Assembly: GCA_030848925.1 (NCBI GenBank)
Contig: JANFFA010000001.1
Span: 1,364,001-1,428,000 of the forward strand
DNA length: 64,000 bases
Direction: 5' to 3'
Source of the DNA: Rhodalgimonas zhirmunskyi
GTDB taxonomy: Bacteria; Pseudomonadota; Alphaproteobacteria; Rhodobacterales; Rhodobacteraceae
The position numbers were made by a program, and so were the translations under genes. Under the pieces are notes generated by a model. It worked only from the letters and a program-made list of their open reading frames with translations. It was not told the origin of the DNA and did not search any database. How positions within the stretch are numbered: position 1 is the stretch's first letter; each line of letters opens with the position of its first letter. Positions 59,590 to 64,000 of this stretch are shown here, one piece after another.

Positions 59590-60675
59590 ATGACCAAGTT
59601 CAGCCCCCAGCCGGGGATCATGGAGATTGACCTCTACGTCGGCGGAAAATCCGCGCTGGCCGGACATGCCGAGGTGCTCAAGCTCAGCTCGAACGAAAAT
59701 CCACTCGGCCCGCCCCCCTCCGCCATCGCGGCGATGCAGGAGGCGGCGCCGCGCGCGCATCTCTACCCCTCAACCGATCACGCCGCGCTGCGCCACGCGA
59801 TCGCCGAGGCGCATGATCTCGACCCCGAACGCATCATCTGCGGCGTCGGCTCGGACGAGGTTTTGCAATTCGTGACACAGGCTTACGCCGGTCCGGGGGA
59901 TGAAATCATCCACACCGAACACGGCTTTTCGATGTATCCGATCCTGACCCACATGGCCGGGGCAACCCCCGTGCGCGTGCCCGAGAAGGATCGCGTCGTC
60001 GACGTCGATGCCATCCTTGCCGCCGTGACGGAACGCACCCGGATCGTGCTGCTGACCAACCCCGGCAACCCGACCGGCACGCGGCTGTCCGATGCCGAAT
60101 TGACCCGGCTTGCCGATGGCCTGCCCGGTGATGTGATCCTTGTGATCGACAGCGCCTATGCCGAGTATGCCGAAGGCTACGACGGTGGCAAATCGCTGGC
60201 AGAAACCCGCGACAACATCTTGATGACGCGCACCTTTTCCAAGATCTACGGGCTGGGCGGTCTGCGCTTGGGCTGGGGCTACGGCCCGCGCGGGATGATC
60301 GAGGTGATGACCCGTATCCGCCAGCCCTTCAACCTGTCGGTGCTGCATCTTGCGGCGGGCGAGGTAGCCGCACGCGATCAGGACTGGGTGTCGCACTGCG
60401 CCGCGCTCAACGCGGATCAACGGGCACGCCTGACCGGCGCGTTGCGTCAACTCGGCATCGCCTGCGACGACAGCGACACGAATTTCGTCCTCGCCCGGTT
60501 TGCCGATGAAACTCAGGCCATTGCCGCCGATACCGCGCTTCAATCCGAAGGCATCATCGTGCGGCGCGTCGGCGGCTACGGCTTCCCCGAGGGGTTGCGC
60601 ATCACCGTGGGCGACGAGGCCCAGACCGGGCGCGTTATCGCCGCCCTCACCCGCTGGCGCGAGGGCATGGCATGA
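59590..60675 (+). CDS. hisC: Histidinol-phosphate aminotransferase (or aromatic aminotransferase)
   Basis: PLP aminotransferase, 361 aa, acting in histidine synthesis and, by its location beside tyrC, probably also on aromatic keto acids. The PLP lysine is K218 in TFSKIYGLGGLRLGWG, SNENPLGPPPSA is at about 35-46, and NPGNPTGT near 157 is the cofactor-ring motif. The ATG at 59590 follows GGAG; an upstream start adds non-homologous sequence. Its stop overlaps the tyrC start (ATGA). Confidence 0.93.
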   Translation: MTKFSPQPGIMEIDLYVGGKSALAGHAEVLKLSSNENPLGPPPSAIAAMQEAAPRAHLYPSTDHAALRHAIAEAHDLDPERIICGVGSDEVLQFVTQAYAGPGDEIIHTEHGFSMYPILTHMAGATPVRVPEKDRVVDVDAILAAVTERTRIVLLTNPGNPTGTRLSDAELTRLADGLPGDVILVIDSAYAEYAEGYDGGKSLAETRDNILMTRTFSKIYGLGGLRLGWGYGPRGMIEVMTRIRQPFNLSVLHLAAGEVAARDQDWVSHCAALNADQRARLTGALRQLGIACDDSDTNFVLARFADETQAIAADTALQSEGIIVRRVGGYGFPEGLRITVGDEAQTGRVIAALTRWREGMA

Positions 60676-61586
60676 GCATTTCGTACAACCGCATCGCCCT
60701 TATTGGCCTCGGCCTGATCGCCGGTTCAATGGCCCACGCCCTGCGCCGCGCCGGTTTCGAGGGCGAGATCACGGGCTATGCCAGAAGCGCCGAGACCCGC
60801 GAAATCGCCCGTGAAATCAACCTTGTAGACCGGGTTTGCGAGAGTGCCTCCGAGGCCGCCCAAGACGCCGATCTTGTTGTGCTCTGCGTGCCGGTGGGCG
60901 TGATGGGGGCCGTGGCCAAGGAAATCGCGCCTGTGCTGAAGCCGGGCGCCACGGTCAGCGATGTCGGCTCGGTCAAACAGGCGGTGATCGACTCGGTCGC
61001 GCCGCATATTCCCGAAGGCGTCCACTTCGTGCCGACCCACCCGATGGCCGGGACCGAACATTCCGGCCCGCGCGCGGGCTTTGCCGAACTGTTCGACAAC
61101 CGCTGGTGCCTGATCGTTCCAGCGCCGGGGTCTGACCCGCAAGCTATTGATAAAATAGATGAACTCTGGCGTGCTCTGGGATCCACCACCGAGGTGATGG
61201 AAATCGCGCATCACGATCTTCTCTGTGCCATCGTTAGCCACGTGCCGCACCTGATCGCATACACGATGGTCGGGGTGGCCGATGATTTCAGCCGGGTGTC
61301 GGAACAGGAAGTGATCAAGTTCTCGGCGGCGGGCTTTCGGGATTTCACCCGGATCGCGGCCTCGGACCCGACAATGTGGCGCGATGTTTTCCTAGAAAAC
61401 AAAGAGGCGACGCTGGAAATCCTTGGCCGCTTCACCGAAGAGCTGTTCGCGCTTCAACGGGCGATCCGAACCGGGGATGGGGAACAGCTTTTCGACTATT
61501 TCACCCACACCCGCGCGATCCGGCGCGGCATCATCGAAGCGGGTCAGGATACCGATGCACCGGATTTCGGGCGGGGCAAATCGTGA
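60672..61586 (+). CDS. tyrC: Prephenate/arogenate (cyclohexadienyl) dehydrogenase
   Basis: NAD(P)-dependent dehydrogenase of tyrosine synthesis, 304 aa. The Rossmann motif GLGLIAGSMA is at about 11-20. VGSVKQAVID, FVPTHPMAGTEHSGP (with the catalytic-site His region) and AIVSHVPHLIAY are family features. Coupled by overlap with hisC, whose product can transaminate the resulting keto acid or prephenate. Confidence 0.93.
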   Translation: MSISYNRIALIGLGLIAGSMAHALRRAGFEGEITGYARSAETREIAREINLVDRVCESASEAAQDADLVVLCVPVGVMGAVAKEIAPVLKPGATVSDVGSVKQAVIDSVAPHIPEGVHFVPTHPMAGTEHSGPRAGFAELFDNRWCLIVPAPGSDPQAIDKIDELWRALGSTTEVMEIAHHDLLCAIVSHVPHLIAYTMVGVADDFSRVSEQEVIKFSAAGFRDFTRIAASDPTMWRDVFLENKEATLEILGRFTEELFALQRAIRTGDGEQLFDYFTHTRAIRRGIIEAGQDTDAPDFGRGKS

Positions 61587-62419
61587 TGCGTATCCTTTTG
61601 ATTTCATTAGCCTTGTCTCTTGCCCTTTCGCCTCTGACCGTCACGGCAGAGGCCCCGGGCCTGTCCCTGCGCCCAATCCTGCGGCCGGGGGCCGAGGCCA
61701 CGGTGACCGACCAATCCCCCCCGCCCCCCGTGGTCACCGCACAGACCACAGAGACCACAGAGACCACAGAGACCACGGTGCAAGCCGAGCAGGCGCAGGA
61801 AAAACAGCCCAAGGGCCTCTTCAAGATGCTGCGCCCCAAGAAACGCACGGAACGCGTAAGCCTTTTTGCTTCCAAGAAAAATCGCGCCCTCGACAAGGGC
61901 AAGATCTGCGGCGACCGCGCCATTCAGGGCGAGGCGATCGGGCGGGTGCCGGGGCGCATTCGCGGCTGTGGAGTCGAAAGCGCGGTGCGGGTGAAATCGG
62001 TCAGCGGGGTGGCGCTGTCGACCCCGGCGACGATGGATTGCGCAACGGCCAAGTCCTTGAAATCATGGGTGGACAGGGGCCTCGCCCCGGCAGTGGGCCG
62101 GCGCGGCGGGGGCGTTGCCCGGATCCGTGTCGCGGCGCATTACGCTTGCCGCACGCGCAACAACCAGAAAGGCGCGCGGATCTCAGAGCATGGTAAAGGC
62201 CGGGCCATCGACATATCCGCCTTTACCCTGAAAGATGGCAGTGAAATCAGCGTCTTGAAGCACTGGGGCAAGGGTTGGCGCGGCACCGCCCTGCGCCAGA
62301 TGCACAAGATCGCCTGCGGCCCGTTCGGCACGGTTCTGGGCCCCAATGCCAACCGGTTCCACCGCGATCACTTCCATTTCGATACGGCGCGCTATCGCTC
62401 GGGCAGCTACTGCCGCTGA
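61586..62419 (+). CDS. Secreted extensin-like C-terminal domain protein
   Basis: A 277-aa protein with a signal peptide (about 1-21, cleavage near TAEA). A low-complexity stretch with a TTE repeat (about 52-65) and a basic linker lead to the extensin-like C-terminal domain, marked by CGDRAIQGEAIGRV, ATMDCATAKSLKSWV, SEHGKGRAIDIS and FHRDHFHFD. HGKGRAID (H-x6-D) and HFH resemble the zinc ligands of LAS/M15 peptidases, so a peptidoglycan peptidase is likely. The start shares a base with the tyrC stop. Confidence 0.85.
   Translation: MRILLISLALSLALSPLTVTAEAPGLSLRPILRPGAEATVTDQSPPPPVVTAQTTETTETTETTVQAEQAQEKQPKGLFKMLRPKKRTERVSLFASKKNRALDKGKICGDRAIQGEAIGRVPGRIRGCGVESAVRVKSVSGVALSTPATMDCATAKSLKSWVDRGLAPAVGRRGGGVARIRVAAHYACRTRNNQKGARISEHGKGRAIDISAFTLKDGSEISVLKHWGKGWRGTALRQMHKIACGPFGTVLGPNANRFHRDHFHFDTARYRSGSYCR
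61742..61777 (+). repeat. 9-bp tandem repeat in the extensin-like gene
   Basis: Four units of SAGACCACR encode a Thr-Thr-Glu repeat in the linker after the signal peptide. In-frame, so length changes would not break the gene. Confidence 0.85.
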
Positions 62420-62560
62420 CCCCCACCGTCCCGGCAGGTTAACGCGCCAAAAGGCCCAAAATCCGGCGTCTGCACTGCGCCTGCAAAGCGTCTGCCTTGC
62501 GTATGGCGCCGCCCCCCGCCCAACACAGGGCGCAAAGGGTTAACGGCGCGCGCGCCGCCC

Positions 62561-62585
62561 CCCTTTCATTTTTCTTCAAATACTC
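62561..62585 (-). repeat. Recurrent A-rich intergenic motif, third copy
   Basis: Reverse strand GAGTATTTGAAGAAAAATG then AAAGGG, here just downstream of the Hint gene rather than before a start codon. Confidence 0.7.
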
Positions 62586-62604
62586 AAATCCCGACGCCTG
62601 CGGA

Positions 62605-63669
62605 TCAGGCCGCGTCATGCATCAGGATCGCCGCCTCCGAGCTGGTCAGATTGCGCCGCGCGGGCACGCCATAGGATTGCGGATCGGCATCGAACTGCGG
62701 GAAATGGTCGAGAAGCCGGGCGCGATCATCGTCCGAAAGCGTGGTCAGCGCGGTATGCGCCGGATGGAAGCTTTCGGTTTCGATGTTGTTGGCCCAGACC
62801 ACCTGATGCGCGGGCAGCAGCAGGTGCACGTAGGTCACTTCGCGCAGGGTGCTGTCGACCACGATGTTGCGCCCGTTCACCAGATCACGCGCCTGCACCA
62901 GCACCTCGTCGGTATTGAACAGCGCGCGCGCCACGTCGCCCTGAACCAGCATCCGGTGCTGCGGCGAGACGATCAATTCCTGATCCGGCCGCTCGACGCC
63001 CAGCGCGCCGGGGCGGAAGCGGATCGGGCGCAGCTTTGGCATGGCATAGAGCCGCGCGCCCGTCATCCTGCGCGCCCCGATCCAGAGCACCTCTTGCGCG
63101 CCGTTGTCCTTGGTCAGCACTTGGTCGCCTTCGCGAAGTTCTTCGATCAGGCGCGGGCCGTCGGGTGTGGTGATCCGGGTGCCCGGCGTGAAACAGATCA
63201 CACCCGCCGCCTCGGGCGAGTCGGCTTGGGTGACCCGTTCGCAATTTTGATGAACGATCCAGAGGGCCCGGCCCTTTGGCGGGATCTCGTCATGGAACAT
63301 CAAAAGCGGCGGTTGCCCCTGCGCCACTTCGATCAGGGTGATCGTGTAGGTTTCGGTCCCGTCGGTGACCACGAAATGATTGTCGAACAGGGGCGCATCC
63401 TGTGCGTCCGCCTCTTCCAACCGTGTCTTGTTCGCGACCGCAGCCCCGACCAGCCGACGCACCATCTTGGCCGCACGTCTGCGCAGCCGTTGTTCTCCGT
63501 CCGCACCCTCGAGTCGCAAGAGTTCTCCGGGGCCATCCACCCGCACCACGTCCCCATGCCAGAGCCACGAAGCTCCGGCGCGTAGTGCTTGTACGGGGGC
63601 GGTTGAAAGCCCGTCGAGTTCTGTTTGCGACCAAGCGATCACGAACGTGCCTCGAAAGCCCGTTCCCAT
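62605..63669 (-). CDS. Hint-domain protein
   Basis: A 354-aa protein. The N-terminal 150 residues have no recognised fold. A Hint (hedgehog/intein) domain follows from about 157 (ICFTPGTRITTPDGPRLIEEL, EGDQVLTKDNG, VSPQHRMLV), with the nucleophile Cys at the start of the block. The end (ANNIETESFHPAH) does not show a typical intein splice junction. In Rhodobacterales such proteins are numerous and often act as secreted or self-cleaving proteins; function here is unknown. No signal peptide is evident. It stands alone, between the extensin-like gene and an outer-membrane protein gene on the same strand. Confidence 0.85.
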   Translation of the reverse strand: MGTGFRGTFVIAWSQTELDGLSTAPVQALRAGASWLWHGDVVRVDGPGELLRLEGADGEQRLRRRAAKMVRRLVGAAVANKTRLEEADAQDAPLFDNHFVVTDGTETYTITLIEVAQGQPPLLMFHDEIPPKGRALWIVHQNCERVTQADSPEAAGVICFTPGTRITTPDGPRLIEELREGDQVLTKDNGAQEVLWIGARRMTGARLYAMPKLRPIRFRPGALGVERPDQELIVSPQHRMLVQGDVARALFNTDEVLVQARDLVNGRNIVVDSTLREVTYVHLLLPAHQVVWANNIETESFHPAHTALTTLSDDDRARLLDHFPQFDADPQSYGVPARRNLTSSEAAILMHDAA

Positions 63670-63823
63670 TGCCTGTCTGCCTGCCTTTTATTTTATTATT
63701 ACCGGGAGGTTAACAAACAGAGTTCATGTGGCCAACAGGGTAATGAACGCGAGAGTCCAATACTGTTGCTGAAATGCCTAAGCGATGGCCGCGACCAAAC
63801 CGCGCGGGGGGAGTGCGGTGGCC

Positions 63824-64000
63824 TTAGAAGTTGAGCTTGATGCGGAGGGAGCCGACAAGCTGTCCCTCGCCTTGCCCCTGTGCCTCGGGGCCAAGCCAGG
63901 TGACGCCATAGAACCCGGCGTAGCCACTTTTGTTTTGAAAGTGCAGCCCGGCGCGCAGGCGCGTGCGATCCTGCCGCAGGAGCGCCCCGGGAAGGTAAAT
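63824..64000 (-). CDS. C-terminus of an outer-membrane beta-barrel protein (LpxR/DUF2219-like?)
   Basis: The reverse strand is open from base 64000 to a TAA at 63824, giving the last 58 residues of a protein whose start is outside the window. Alternating hydrophobic residues and a terminal Phe (GSLRIKLNF) are the hallmark of the last strand of outer-membrane barrels. GYAGFYGVTWLGPEAQGQ reminds me of LpxR-type lipid A deacylases, but with so little sequence this is tentative. Confidence 0.5.
   Translation of the reverse strand: MYLPGALLRQDRTRLRAGLHFQNKSGYAGFYGVTWLGPEAQGQGEGQLVGSLRIKLNF

Overview
The window looks like the chromosome of an alphaproteobacterium of the order Rhodobacterales (Roseobacter/Rhodobacter relatives). 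The evidence is high GC with strong GC bias at third codon positions, a split aa3 oxidase operon (ctaC-ctaB-small ORF-ctaG-ctaE-surf1 followed by thrC and an M16 peptidase) diverging from tldD, an alphaproteobacterial Tad/Flp pilus locus, and lineage-typical families (DUF2125, a Hint-domain protein, extensin-like C-terminal protein). No rRNA, tRNA, IS element, prophage or CRISPR array was seen.

Layout. 1-1044: an AT-richer, reverse-strand, edge-truncated OLD-family ATPase that looks foreign. 1376-5287: purine salvage (mtnP, apt), a LysE exporter, a secreted HEAT-like protein and a DUF6629 membrane protein. 5489-14809: tldD, then divergently the cytochrome c oxidase assembly operon, thrC, M16 peptidase and GNAT. 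14936-24503: MBL-fold protein, FAD-linked oxidase, dprA, topA, L,D-transpeptidase, and a two-subunit CoA-transferase whose subunits are separated by an unrecognised 78-aa gene. 24682-29811: a flippase-like membrane protein, DprE1-like oxidase and DprE2-like reductase facing a UbiA-type phosphoribosyltransferase and a lytic transglycosylase. Together these suggest a polyprenyl-phosphate pentose (D-arabinose-like) donor pathway.

30187-44897: the Tad pilus locus, with three 59-aa Flp pilins (two nearly identical in tandem), cpaB, cpaC, an OmpA-type lipoprotein, cpaE, cpaF, tadB, tadC, two TPR lipoproteins and the prepilin peptidase. A reverse-strand membrane protein of unknown function separates it from an AAA ATPase. 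45122-49864: a cardiolipin synthase-like PLD enzyme and the lhr/pdeM DNA-repair pair. 49876-57512 (reverse): folD, fhs, a MOSC protein, a MotA/MotB-like pair whose MotB partner has a very long coiled coil, and a ChaC-like cyclotransferase. 57608-64000: DUF2125 protein, rpsD, hisC-tyrC-extensin-like operon, Hint-domain protein and the C-terminus of an outer-membrane beta-barrel protein.

The points most worth a second look are the MotA/MotB-like pair with its outsized coiled coil; the DprE1/DprE2/UbiA set with a degenerate HAD domain fused to UbiA; the small gene inside the CoA-transferase operon; the flp tandem duplication with stop codons in hairpin loops; short tandem repeats that begin on gene stop codons; and a recurrent A-rich intergenic motif. 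Starts were chosen from Shine-Dalgarno sequences, overlaps and family lengths. Function calls come from recognising motifs by eye and were not database-checked.
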